Positions 16,766 to 25,805 of a stretch of DNA of 64,000 nucleotides are shown piece after piece. Each line of letters begins with the position of its first letter. The stretch's first letter is position 1. Source of the stretch: Pseudoduganella armeniaca. GTDB lineage: Bacteria > Pseudomonadota > Gammaproteobacteria > Burkholderiales > Burkholderiaceae_D. Under the pieces are notes generated by a model. That model searched no databases. It saw only the letters and a list, made by a program, of their open reading frames with translations, and was not told where the DNA came from. The stretch lies in the NCBI RefSeq assembly GCF_003028855.1, contig NZ_CP028324.1:3100001-3164000 (forward strand), given 5' to 3'. A program made the position numbers and the translations under genes.

Positions 16766-19700
16766 TCAGAACTTGTAGCGCGCCCCGACCATGTAGCGCG
16801 GCCCCGACTGGGTGGCCGACAGCACCATCCGTTCGTGCCGCCCGTGCACCCGCTGCGTCTCGTCCGTCACGTTGATGGCCTCGAACGACAGGGCCAGGCG
16901 CGGGCTGACGTTGTAGCCGATCGACAGGTCCAGCTGGCCGTACGGCTCCACGTACTGCGGGTTCGGCCCGACCGGGTCGGTGACGGCCGACAGGAACTTG
17001 TCGCGCCAGTTGTAGGCGGCGCGGATCGACCACCTGGCGTCCTCGTAGATGCCGATCAGGTTGGCCGAGTCGGACAGCCCCACCAGTGCGAACTGGTTGC
17101 CCTTGCTGGCATTGTCGAACGTCAGGTCGGACTTGACGTAGGTGTAGTTGGCCTGGATGCCGAAGCCGCTGCTGCCGAACATGTGCTGCAGGTTGATCTC
17201 GGCGCCTTTCAACGTCGCCGCCTTCTCGTTGACGAAGGTGGTGATGTCGTAGTGGACCAGCGGATCGCCGGGAATGCCGGTGATCGTTCCGGTGGCGTTG
17301 CCGGCCGCGTTGTCCGGCCCGCGCGTCACGCCCTGCGCGCCGTCGAACGTGCGGAAGATGAAGTTGCGCAGGCAGTTGGTGTCGGTGGCGATGCAGCCCG
17401 AGGCCAGCGCCGCGTTCCAGTACTTGCCGCCGACGGGCGTGGTGACGTTGGGCGAGGTCTCGTCGGCCACGGTCTGGCCCGCGTAGTTGTTCAGCTTCTT
17501 GTAGTACAGGCCCAGCGAGACCACGCTCTGCTTGTCGTAGTACCACTCGGCCGACAGGTCCAGGTTCTTCGACTTCACGGGTTTCAGTGCCGGATTGCCG
17601 CGCGAACCCTTGCCGCCGTTGACGGTGCCGGTCGGGTCGATCGTGGTGCCGCCCTGGATCTGGTCGTAGCGTGGCCGGCCCATCGTGTGGCCGTAGCTGG
17701 CGCGCAGCTTGACGTCGGGGCGCAGGTCCATGTCCCAGTCCAGGCTGGGCAGCAGGTTGTGGTAGCTGCCCTTGAGCGTGGTGAACTCCTTGCCGCTGAA
17801 GACGAACGGCAGCTCGTTCTGCGACACCCAGTTGATCCCGGCCACCGTCTGCGACAGCGCGGTGGAGGTGACGTCGGTCTTCTCGTAACGGAAACCCAGG
17901 CCCGAGTGCATCGGCAGCGGCGTATCCCACTCCGTATTGAGCTGGAAGTACAGCGCGCGGCTCTTCTCCTTGGTGCGGCGGTCGTAGTCCGGGTCGGCCA
18001 GGCTGGGCGAGTACTTGTCCGGCAGACCGGTGGCTTCGATGGCGCGCTGGCGCATGGCGGCGAAGTCGAACAGGTGGATCTGCTGGAACAGGGCCGGGTC
18101 GCCCGCGCCACCGAGCTTGCTGAAGTACTGGCCCAGCGTGTCGGCGCGCCACAGCGACTGCGGGTAGTCGCTTGGGGTGGTGGCGCCGCCCCAGGTGTCG
18201 CGTTGGACCTGCTGGAAGGCGGAGCGGTTCTCGACATTGGTGGCGGACAGGCCGAAGTTCAGCGCCGAGCTTTCCATCAGGTTGAGCCGGCCGCTGGCCT
18301 GCACCTGGTCGACCTTCATCTTCTGGTAGCCGTTCTTGAACCACGAGCCGGACACCTGCATCGGCGCGCGATTGAAGTCCGCCCCCTCGATCGACAGCAC
18401 CGGCATCTCGTTGCTGAAGTCCACCCGGGTATTGCCGCGGCTGAAGCTGACGGTGGCCAGGTCGTTCTCCGAGCCGAACGGGCTGTCCGCCTTCGATTCG
18501 GCGGTGGAGTGGTGCACGTCCAGGCTCAGTTTCAGGTCGCGCGACACCTTCCACTGGGCGTTGAAGCCGAGCGAATTGTTTTCCGACTTGGTCGCGTAGT
18601 CGCCGCCGTTCATGGCGATGTCCTGGTTCGCCACGTTTTCCTGGTAGTAGATCGGCGCGGCGATCGGGCCGTCGGTCCATTTGCTGACCGAGGGGCCGAA
18701 GTTGAACCAGGCCGACAGCTCATGGTACCTGGTCTGGATCTTGTTCTGCGAGTAGGTGTAGTCCAGCGTGGTCGTGACGTCTTTGTTGGGCCGGAACTGG
18801 AAGGTCAGCTGGCCGTTGGTGCGCTGGCGCTGCGTGCCGCGCATGAAGTAGGAGATGTTCTGCGGTACCGCGTAGACGTCGCCCGGGTCGGGGCGGTTGA
18901 TGATGTCCGCCGCGCCGGCGCTGCCCGGCTGCGGGATCGTGCCCCAGCTGTTCTCGTCGCCGCGGAACGGGCCCTGCCAGCCGTTGGTGATCGAGGCGGT
19001 GTTGACGCCCAGGTTGCGCTCCTGGTAGCTGGCGCTGACGGCCACGCCGAACATGCCGTCGTTCCACGTGGTGCTGTAGATGCCGGAGATCTCCGGCGTG
19101 TAGGAGTGCTTGGCCTTGTCTTCCTGCGGCAGGTGGTTGTTGGAGGTGTCGTACACCACCTTGGCGCCGACGCTGGCGGTGTTGCCCAGGTCGAGCGGGC
19201 GGCCCGTCATGATGTTGATGGTGGCGCCGATGCCGCCCGGCGGCGTGTCGGCGCGCGAGCTCTTGTACACCTGGATCTGCGCGATCGATTCCGAGGCGAG
19301 GTTGGAGAAGTCGAATGCGCGGCCGGCCAGGTCCCCCAGGTTGGAGGTGGGCATCTGGCGGCCGTTGAGCAGCACCATGTTCAGGTCCGGCCCGACGCCG
19401 CGCACCGTGACCTGGGCGCCTTCGCCGCGGTTGCGGTCGATCGACACGCCGGAGATGCGCTGCAGCGATTCGGCCAGGTTGGTGTCGGGGAACTTGCCGA
19501 TATCGTCGGCGACGATGCCGTCGACGATGCCGTCCGAGTTGCGCTTCAGGTTCAGGGTCGATTGCAGGCTGGCGCGGATGCCCTTGACGACGATCTTCGG
19601 TCCGGCATCGCCCGCCAGCGGCGCCGCGTCCTGCGCCGCCGTGGCCTGGCCGGCAGGCTCGCCGCTGGCGCCGCTGGTAGTGGGGGCCTCGATCTGCTGG

Positions 19701-19807
19701 GCGCCGGCCGGCACGGTCAGGGCCGTGCACGCGCCTGCGACGGCGAGCGCGATCAGGCGGCGCCTGGTGTTGGGATGGTGGGAAAAGCCTGTTCTCGGTT
19801 GCAGCAC
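16766..19807 (-). CDS. TonB-dependent outer-membrane receptor (carbohydrate type)
   Basis: A 1,013-aa receptor. The start is taken as GTG at 19807 because GAGAGGAG lies 6-8 nt upstream; a longer frame to 19870 has no such site. The signal peptide ends PAGAQQ. The plug domain begins PKIVVKGIRASLQSTL and carries GIVADDIGKFPDTNLAESLQ and VTVRGVGPDLNMVLLNGRQ, hallmarks of the large TonB-receptor class found in Xanthomonas, Caulobacter and Oxalobacteraceae glycan loci. The C-terminus ends in a typical beta strand (GARYKF). It faces a ROK repressor gene and is near chitinase and xylanase genes, so import of chito- or xylo-oligosaccharides is the best guess. Energy would come from TonB-ExbBD encoded elsewhere. 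Confidence 0.93.
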   Translation of the reverse strand: MLQPRTGFSHHPNTRRRLIALAVAGACTALTVPAGAQQIEAPTTSGASGEPAGQATAAQDAAPLAGDAGPKIVVKGIRASLQSTLNLKRNSDGIVDGIVADDIGKFPDTNLAESLQRISGVSIDRNRGEGAQVTVRGVGPDLNMVLLNGRQMPTSNLGDLAGRAFDFSNLASESIAQIQVYKSSRADTPPGGIGATINIMTGRPLDLGNTASVGAKVVYDTSNNHLPQEDKAKHSYTPEISGIYSTTWNDGMFGVAVSASYQERNLGVNTASITNGWQGPFRGDENSWGTIPQPGSAGAADIINRPDPGDVYAVPQNISYFMRGTQRQRTNGQLTFQFRPNKDVTTTLDYTYSQNKIQTRYHELSAWFNFGPSVSKWTDGPIAAPIYYQENVANQDIAMNGGDYATKSENNSLGFNAQWKVSRDLKLSLDVHHSTAESKADSPFGSENDLATVSFSRGNTRVDFSNEMPVLSIEGADFNRAPMQVSGSWFKNGYQKMKVDQVQASGRLNLMESSALNFGLSATNVENRSAFQQVQRDTWGGATTPSDYPQSLWRADTLGQYFSKLGGAGDPALFQQIHLFDFAAMRQRAIEATGLPDKYSPSLADPDYDRRTKEKSRALYFQLNTEWDTPLPMHSGLGFRYEKTDVTSTALSQTVAGINWVSQNELPFVFSGKEFTTLKGSYHNLLPSLDWDMDLRPDVKLRASYGHTMGRPRYDQIQGGTTIDPTGTVNGGKGSRGNPALKPVKSKNLDLSAEWYYDKQSVVSLGLYYKKLNNYAGQTVADETSPNVTTPVGGKYWNAALASGCIATDTNCLRNFIFRTFDGAQGVTRGPDNAAGNATGTITGIPGDPLVHYDITTFVNEKAATLKGAEINLQHMFGSSGFGIQANYTYVKSDLTFDNASKGNQFALVGLSDSANLIGIYEDARWSIRAAYNWRDKFLSAVTDPVGPNPQYVEPYGQLDLSIGYNVSPRLALSFEAINVTDETQRVHGRHERMVLSATQSGPRYMVGARYKF

Positions 19808-20264
19808 GATGTCTCCTCTCGATTGGCGAAATGGCGCCGGCCTGGGGCCGGCGCATGGTACGGATGGCACCGGTCGGCGGCGTCGCTGTTGTCGTTGTCT
19901 GCACCGCCGGCCGCACGTTTGCCGCCGGGGCGGCGCGACACGGAAATCGAGCGTGCGCGTACGTGATGGACTGAAGATTACGGAGCGCGGGGTTAATTGG
20001 TCAATCGAACGAACAAATTAAATAGTTCAGGAATACGGTCCTTGTTCGCACGCCTGCCAGCCCCGGCATGACACATGCATGCTCGCAAGCTGCTAGAGAA
20101 GAAATCGTTTTCACAAGCAAATCAACGAGTTCGTTGCGAGACGCCCGACGGCGCGGCATTACGTAATGGCCGTAATGCCGGCGTCGTCGCCCGGCGCACG
20201 CCGCACTGTCGCGGCGGGCCGCAGTGTTGCATAATCATCACATCGACATTCGAGCCATTTCTCC
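19808..20264. other. divergent promoter region, TonB receptor / ROK regulator
   Basis: A 457-bp gap between divergent genes. The part next to the receptor is GC-rich and still resembles coding sequence in shadow frames, but it has no ribosome binding site or family match. The centre (about 19970-20045) turns AT-rich and holds the inverted repeat listed separately. Nothing else is recognised. Confidence 0.5.
19993..20021. promoter_or_regulatory. AT-rich imperfect inverted repeat, possible ROK operator
   Basis: TTAATT and AATTAA frame the inner pair TTGGTC and GAACAA, in the only AT-rich stretch between the receptor gene and the ROK gene. ROK repressors usually bind inverted repeats beside their own or divergent sugar genes. 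The match is by position and symmetry only. Confidence 0.35.
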
Positions 20265-21461
20265 ATGCCCGTCACCGGCGACCAGCAACTGCTGAAACAA
20301 CTCAACCGCATGGCCCTGGTGCGCCAGGTCAGCGCCCAGCCGGGCTCCTCGCGCGCGGCGCTGGCCGACGTGCTGGGCCTGACCAAGTCCACCGTCAGCC
20401 TGCTGGTGCGCGAACTGGTGGAGGAGGGCTGGTTGGCCGAAAGCGAGCTGCGCACCACCGGCGAGGTGGGGCGCCGCGCCACCCCGCTGCACCTCGACCC
20501 CGGCCGCCTGGCGTTGCTGGGGGCGGACGTGGGCGTGGACGAAGCACGCGTCGTCGCCACCGACCTGCTGGGCCGGGTCATCGATGCGCTGACGATTCCC
20601 TATGAGGATGCGGCCGATGCCGCCTCCTGCGTGCGCCTGGTGGCGCTGGGCCTGGCGGGGCTGGCGCGCCGGCTGGGCCGGCTGAACGCGGCCGGCGGCC
20701 CGCGCCGCGTGCTGGGCGTGGGCATCGGCCTGCACGGCGCCATCGACGAGGCGGCCGGCCTGCTGCGCCATGCGCCGCACCTGGGCTGGCGCGACGTCGA
20801 CGTGGCCGGCCTGCTGGCGCGCCACTTCGGCGCGGGCGGGCCATTGGCCGGGGTGCCGCTGTACATGCAAAACGAGGCCAACGTGGCCGCCCTGGCCGAG
20901 TTCGAGTTCACGCCGCAGTCGGCCACCGATCCGCTGATCTACCTGTCGATCGGTTATGGCGTGGGGGCCGGGGTGATCGTCAGCGACCGCCTGCTGACGG
21001 GACTGCATGGGTTCGCGGGCGAGGTGGGCCATGCAATCCTGCAGCTGGACGGGCCGCCGTGCTCGTGCGGCCGGCGTGGCTGTGCCGATGCGCTGATCGG
21101 CCTGGGCGCGCTGCTGGGCGACAGCCGTCCCAGCCCGGCCGCGCTGCAGGACTTGTTCGACCGGGTCGGCCACGGCGAGCAAGCCGCCTGCGCCGCCGTC
21201 GCGGCGGCCGGCCGCCAGCTGGGCGTCTTGCTGAATAATCTGTGGGCGAGCTTCGATCCGATGGCCATCGTCATCGGCGGCGCCGCCTTGCGCCTGGGCG
21301 AGACCCTGGTCGGGCCGGCCCGCGCCGTGCTGGCCGGCTACGCCGCGGCGGCGATGATGACGGCGCCCGTGATCCGTACCTCGCAGTTCGGCGCCGATGC
21401 CGTCGCGGTGGGGGCCGCCGCGCTGGCCCGCTACCGGCTGACACGGCCGCTCGGCGCCTAG
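20265..21461 (+). CDS. ROK-family transcriptional repressor (XylR/NagC-like)
   Basis: A 398-aa protein. The N-terminal winged helix-turn-helix lies at about residues 20-65 (SRAALADVLGLTKSTVSLLVRELVEEGWL). The sugar-kinase-like ROK domain follows, with GADVGVDEARVVATDLLG, the substrate motif GFAGEVGHAILQ and the zinc motif CSCGRRGCADAL. ROK repressors release DNA on binding a sugar or sugar phosphate. It is divergent from the TonB receptor and 128 bp upstream of a GH10 xylanase, so xylose or xylo-oligosaccharide is a likely effector, and N-acetylglucosamine is an alternative given the chitinases. Confidence 0.92.
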   Translation: MPVTGDQQLLKQLNRMALVRQVSAQPGSSRAALADVLGLTKSTVSLLVRELVEEGWLAESELRTTGEVGRRATPLHLDPGRLALLGADVGVDEARVVATDLLGRVIDALTIPYEDAADAASCVRLVALGLAGLARRLGRLNAAGGPRRVLGVGIGLHGAIDEAAGLLRHAPHLGWRDVDVAGLLARHFGAGGPLAGVPLYMQNEANVAALAEFEFTPQSATDPLIYLSIGYGVGAGVIVSDRLLTGLHGFAGEVGHAILQLDGPPCSCGRRGCADALIGLGALLGDSRPSPAALQDLFDRVGHGEQAACAAVAAAGRQLGVLLNNLWASFDPMAIVIGGAALRLGETLVGPARAVLAGYAAAAMMTAPVIRTSQFGADAVAVGAAALARYRLTRPLGA

Positions 21462-21589
21462 GGCAGCGCTGCGGGTATCTCAGCTTGCCCAGCTGCTCAT
21501 CTGCGCGCCGGCATGATGATGAAATCGCTATCATGGCTGGCTGGCACCGGCCGGCCGCCCGTTTCGACACTGAAAGAAGGAGAATGCGC

Positions 21590-22726
21590 ATGACTTTGAA
21601 TCGCCGCCAAGCCCTGGCGCTGTTAGCCGCCGGGATCGCCCTGCCGCCCGGACTCGCCGTCGCGGCGCGGCCGGGCGTCACGTTGAAGGAAGCGGCGGGC
21701 CGCAAGGGCCTGCGGATCGGCAACGCGATGGCCGGCGGTCCCAACCGGTTCGAGAACCCGGCCTACCGGGCGCTGACGGCGCGCGAGTGCCATGCCATCG
21801 TGTGCGAAAACGCCACCAAATGGACCACCCTGCAGCCGCGGCCCGGCGTGTTCGACTTCAAGGCGGCCGATGCCATCTTCGCCTGGGCCCGCAAGGAAGG
21901 GCTGAAGCGACGCGGCCACACGCTGGTCTGGCAGGAAGACCGCTGGGCGCCGTCCTGGCTGGTCAATTACGATTTCGGCGCCCAACCGGGCCGCGAAGCC
22001 GAGCGCATCCTGAGCGACCATATCACCACGGTCACGCGTCACTTCGGTGACGATCTGTACAGCTGGGACGTCATGAACGAAGCGGTGGACCCGGCTACCG
22101 GCGAATTGCGCGAGAGCGTGCTGACGCGGCGGCTCGGTGGTCCCGTGGCGCAGATCGACATGTGTTTCCGGCTGGCCCGGGCCAACGTGCCACGCGCGCA
22201 ACTGGTCTATAACGATTTCATGGGCCCGGAAGCCGGTGCCACGAAACACCGCGCCAGCGTACTCCGGCTGCTGGAGGCGCTGAAGTCCAAGGGCACGCCC
22301 ATCGACGCGCTCGGCATGCAGAGCCATATCGGCCCCTGGAGCGACCTGGAGGCAAAAGGCGGCAAGGCCCCGTTCCGCGAATGGCGCAAGTTCCTCGACG
22401 AGGTCACGGGCATGGGATACAAGCTGGTCATTTCCGAATTCGACGTCAGCGACAAGGCACTGCCGGGCGATATCGCACGACGCGATGCCGGCGTGGCGGC
22501 CCGGGCGAAGGACTATCTGGACGTGACGCTGAGCTACCGCCAGGTTACCGACCTGTTCATGTGGGGCCTGTCGGACAATGCCAATTGGCTGCGCTCGCAG
22601 AAGAGCATGGCGATGCGCGAGCACGGCATGCCGTCGCGTACCACGGCCTTCGACGACGAACTGGCGCCCAAGCCGATGTACGAAGCGATGATCGCGGCGT
22701 TCCGCGAGATGCCGCCGCGCGGCTGA
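21590..22726 (+). CDS. GH10 endo-1,4-beta-xylanase with twin-arginine-type signal
   Basis: A 378-aa secreted xylanase. Of two ATGs 6 bp apart, that at 21590 is chosen because GAAGGAG ends 7 nt before it. The N-terminus NRRQALALLAAGIALPPGLAVAA looks like a Tat signal peptide. The GH10 barrel shows ENATKWTTLQPRPGVFDF, RGHTLVWQ and WDVMNEAVD (acid/base Glu164). VISEFDVSD follows, with nucleophile Glu283, then FMWGLSDNANWL. It cleaves internal xylan bonds in the periplasm or outside the cell. It follows the ROK regulator on the same strand and is probably under its control. Confidence 0.94.
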   Translation: MTLNRRQALALLAAGIALPPGLAVAARPGVTLKEAAGRKGLRIGNAMAGGPNRFENPAYRALTARECHAIVCENATKWTTLQPRPGVFDFKAADAIFAWARKEGLKRRGHTLVWQEDRWAPSWLVNYDFGAQPGREAERILSDHITTVTRHFGDDLYSWDVMNEAVDPATGELRESVLTRRLGGPVAQIDMCFRLARANVPRAQLVYNDFMGPEAGATKHRASVLRLLEALKSKGTPIDALGMQSHIGPWSDLEAKGGKAPFREWRKFLDEVTGMGYKLVISEFDVSDKALPGDIARRDAGVAARAKDYLDVTLSYRQVTDLFMWGLSDNANWLRSQKSMAMREHGMPSRTTAFDDELAPKPMYEAMIAAFREMPPRG

Positions 22727-22922
22727 GCCATCACGCAAGCCCGGGCCGGCAGGTGCGGGCGACGACACTTGCGCACCGGCAAGCCGTAGCGTTACATCAT
22801 CCGGACATAAATCAACACTATCATGGACGATTTGTGGTCGTTGCTTCGTATAAAATTGGTCATCATTCTTGCATGGCGCTAGCGGCAGCCGCCGTCCAGC
22901 CATGCCTTGCCCGGAGCTCATG

Positions 22923-25061
22923 ATGGACTTCACCCATATCGCCGTGGCCGCGGGCGAGCGCTGGCAGCGCCGCGCCCAGGTGCGCGAACCCAATCTCGCA
23001 AAGATCCGCGACGGCAAGGCCATCGAGGCCGAGTCGCCCCAGCGCGTCCAGGCGCGCCTGGCGCGGCTGTCGCAGGCCGCGGTGGTCCCGGCCGCGCGTG
23101 GCACCCCCATCATGGCACCGCTGACGGAGGCCATCGGCCTCGAGCGCATCCAGGGCAATCCGGATTTCCTCGACATGAACTTCGTCGAGCTGGCGCTGGC
23201 GGTGGCCCGCTTCGTCGGCCGCATCAATATCCGCTCGAAGCTGGGCCGCTCGATCGGCTACGGTACCGGCTTCATGGTGTCGCCGACGCTGCTGCTGACC
23301 AACCATCACGTGCTGGAGAGCGCCGACGTGGCGGCGGCCAGCGAAGTCGAATTCGATTACCAGAACGACCGCGCCGGCCGCCAGCTGCCCATCGTCGGCT
23401 TCAAGCTGGAACCGCAGCGTTTTTTCATGACCAATGAAGCGCTGGACTTCACGCTGGTGGCGGTGGCGGCGCAGTCGGCCCGCGGCATCGCGCTGAACCG
23501 CTATGGCTGGTCGCGCCTGATCGGCACGCAGGGCAAGGTGCTGCTGGGCGAACCGCTGAACATCATCCAGCACCCGCGCGGCGAGGCCAAGCAGCTGGTG
23601 CTGCGCTCGAACGAGCTGGTCGACCTGTTCGACGACTTCGCCCACTACGTGACGGATACGGAACCGGGCTCGTCCGGTTCGCCCGTCTACAACGACCAGT
23701 GGGAAGTGGTGGCGCTGCACCATGCAGGCGTACCCAGCCGCGATGCCGAGGGGCGCCTGCTGACGCGCGACGGCAAGATCTGGGAGGACGGCATGGACCC
23801 GGACCTGATCGGCTGGGTGGCCAACGAGGGCATCCGGGTCAGCAGCCTGGTCAATTACATCCAGGCGCAGCCGTTGCCGCCGGCGCAGGCGGCCTTGCGC
23901 GACGACCTGCTGAACCTGACGCCGCCGTCGGCGCTGGAGGCGGCCGCCGCCGGCCAGGCCGGCGATGCGGCGCTGGCCCACGCGGCGGCCCTGGCCAGCG
24001 GCGCGCCGGCAGCACTCTCCGCGCCCGGTCACGCGGCCGTTGCCCAGGCGGGCGCCGCCACCTGGACGATCCCGCTCAGCGTGACAGTGCAGCTGGGCCA
24101 GCCGGCGCCGGCCGGCGTGCCGGGGCTGCTTGCCGCCGGCATGCCCGTCAGCGCGCCTGCCGGCGCGCCCTCGATTTTGGTGCCGCCCGCGCGGCCGGCA
24201 CTGGCCGAAGCGCTGGCCGAGCTGGCGCGCGCGCCGCAGCGCGCCTATTACGACGCGCAAGCGGATGCGGCCGCCCGTGACACCTATTATGCGCAGTTCG
24301 CGCTGCCCGCCGAGCCGGGCGCCGCGCACGCGGCGCTGCACGCACTGCTGACCCGCACGCACACGACCCAGCCGGCCTATGGTCCGGCCAAGCACCTGTA
24401 TCCCTGGGTCGAGCTGCGCCACACGCGTGGCGGCGAGGACATCGTCAGCATCTACTCCGGCAAGGGCTTCTCGGCCCGCGAACTGATCGAGACCGACTTC
24501 GCCATCGACGAGCAGCGCAGCCGGCTGCGCGCGACCATCGCCATCCCGCGCCCCGGCGCGCTGGAGGCAGCGCCGGTGGACGAGGATTTCCTCGAGGCCG
24601 CGCTGCCGTACAACTGCGAGCACGTGGTGCCGCAATCGTGGTTCAACAAGCGCGAACCGATGCGGGGCGACCTGCACCACCTGTTCGCCTGCGAGATGGA
24701 CTGCAACAGCTTCCGCGGCAATACGCCGTATTTCGACTTTGCCGACTTCGGCGAAATCATCCGCACCGATTGCGGCCGGCGCGAGCCCGGCAAGTTCGAG
24801 CCGGGCAGTGGCAAGGGCCCGGTCGCGCGTGCCACGCTGTATTTCCTGCTGCGCTACCCCGGCCTGATCAACCGCAACGCCAGCGAATACACGCCCGAGC
24901 GCATCGCCATCCTGCTGGCCTGGCATGCGGCCGATCCCGTCACGGACTATGAACGGCACCGCAATGCCGCCATCTTCGAAAAGCAGGGCAACCGCAATCC
25001 CTTGATCGATTTCCCGGACTGGGCCACGCGCATCGACTTCGTGCTGGGCCTGGCCGCCTGA
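22923..25061 (+). CDS. Fusion of trypsin/V8-like serine protease with endonuclease I (His-Me finger) nuclease
   Basis: A 712-aa protein with two enzymatic parts and no signal peptide. Two adjacent ATGs (22920, 22923) follow GGAG; the second has the better spacing. The first 95 residues are helical. The protease spans about residues 95-320: GYGTGFMVSPTLLLTNHHVL (His129), LDFTLVAV (Asp175) and DTEPGSSGSPVYND (Ser251) form a complete catalytic triad. Residues 330-450 are an Ala/Pro-rich linker. The nuclease spans about 455-712. It has CEHVVPQSWF (His567), RGDLHHLFACE and NSFRGN (Asn595), the EndA/Vvn pattern of a metal-dependent nonspecific nuclease. The combination suggests a conflict or suicide enzyme in which proteolysis controls or accompanies nucleic-acid cleavage. 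The gene stands alone. Confidence 0.88.
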   Translation: MDFTHIAVAAGERWQRRAQVREPNLAKIRDGKAIEAESPQRVQARLARLSQAAVVPAARGTPIMAPLTEAIGLERIQGNPDFLDMNFVELALAVARFVGRINIRSKLGRSIGYGTGFMVSPTLLLTNHHVLESADVAAASEVEFDYQNDRAGRQLPIVGFKLEPQRFFMTNEALDFTLVAVAAQSARGIALNRYGWSRLIGTQGKVLLGEPLNIIQHPRGEAKQLVLRSNELVDLFDDFAHYVTDTEPGSSGSPVYNDQWEVVALHHAGVPSRDAEGRLLTRDGKIWEDGMDPDLIGWVANEGIRVSSLVNYIQAQPLPPAQAALRDDLLNLTPPSALEAAAAGQAGDAALAHAAALASGAPAALSAPGHAAVAQAGAATWTIPLSVTVQLGQPAPAGVPGLLAAGMPVSAPAGAPSILVPPARPALAEALAELARAPQRAYYDAQADAAARDTYYAQFALPAEPGAAHAALHALLTRTHTTQPAYGPAKHLYPWVELRHTRGGEDIVSIYSGKGFSARELIETDFAIDEQRSRLRATIAIPRPGALEAAPVDEDFLEAALPYNCEHVVPQSWFNKREPMRGDLHHLFACEMDCNSFRGNTPYFDFADFGEIIRTDCGRREPGKFEPGSGKGPVARATLYFLLRYPGLINRNASEYTPERIAILLAWHAADPVTDYERHRNAAIFEKQGNRNPLIDFPDWATRIDFVLGLAA

Positions 25062-25183
25062 GCAGGCCCGGCGCCGGCGCTGGCGGGCCGCCGTGCACCT
25101 GCGCGATGTGGCAAAAATGCCGCACCGGCCCGGGCGAACCGGCGTAAGGTGTCGCTGATCGACCGACTCGACCCGGAGGCACC

Positions 25184-25786
25184 ATGTCACGCCGCTTTTT
25201 CCTGTGTTGCCTGCTGTTGCTGTGCGCCAGCCCGGCCTGGGCCGCCGCCGACGAGCTGTGGCGCCACCTGCAGGGCGGCGGCCACGTGCTGGTGGTGCGC
25301 CACGCCGCCACCGAACCGGGCATGGGCGATCCGCCCGGCTTCACGCTGGCCGACTGCGCCACCCAGCGCAACCTGTCGTTGCCGGGCCGCGAGGATGCGC
25401 GCGCGCTGGGCGCCGCGGTGCGCCAGCACGGCGTGCCGGTGGGGCGCGTGCTGTCGAGCCGCTGGTGCCGCTGCCAGGACACCGCGCGCCTTGCCTTCGG
25501 TCGCGCCGAGCCGGTGGCGATGCTCGATTCGATGATGGGTGACGACGGCGAGGGGCGCGCCCGCAAGCTGGCCGAGCTGCGCCAGCTGCTGGCGGCGCAG
25601 GCGGCGCAGGGCGGCGCGGCAGCCAACCTGGTGCTGGTCACGCATGACGTCAACATCCAGGCGCTGACGGGCGACAAGCTGGCGCAGGGTGAAATGCTGG
25701 TGGCCAGCGTGCGGCCGGACGGCACGCTGGCGGTGCTGGGGCGGCTGGGCGTGCCGAAGAGCGCCGATGCCGTGCAGGCGATGTGA
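25184..25786 (+). CDS. Secreted histidine phosphatase family protein
   Basis: A 200-aa protein with a signal peptide (FFLCCLLLLCASPAWAAA). It starts at the ATG at 25184 behind GGAGG. The histidine-phosphatase catalytic motif reads VVRHAAT (phospho-acceptor His), with Arg in LSSRWCRCQDTARLAFG and the second His in LVTHDVNI. The usual RHG is RHA here, as in many periplasmic members. It lies 122 bp after the protease-nuclease gene and may be transcribed with it. Substrate unknown. Confidence 0.9.
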   Translation: MSRRFFLCCLLLLCASPAWAAADELWRHLQGGGHVLVVRHAATEPGMGDPPGFTLADCATQRNLSLPGREDARALGAAVRQHGVPVGRVLSSRWCRCQDTARLAFGRAEPVAMLDSMMGDDGEGRARKLAELRQLLAAQAAQGGAAANLVLVTHDVNIQALTGDKLAQGEMLVASVRPDGTLAVLGRLGVPKSADAVQAM

Positions 25787-25805
25787 CGGCGCCACGGCAG
25801 CGCCG

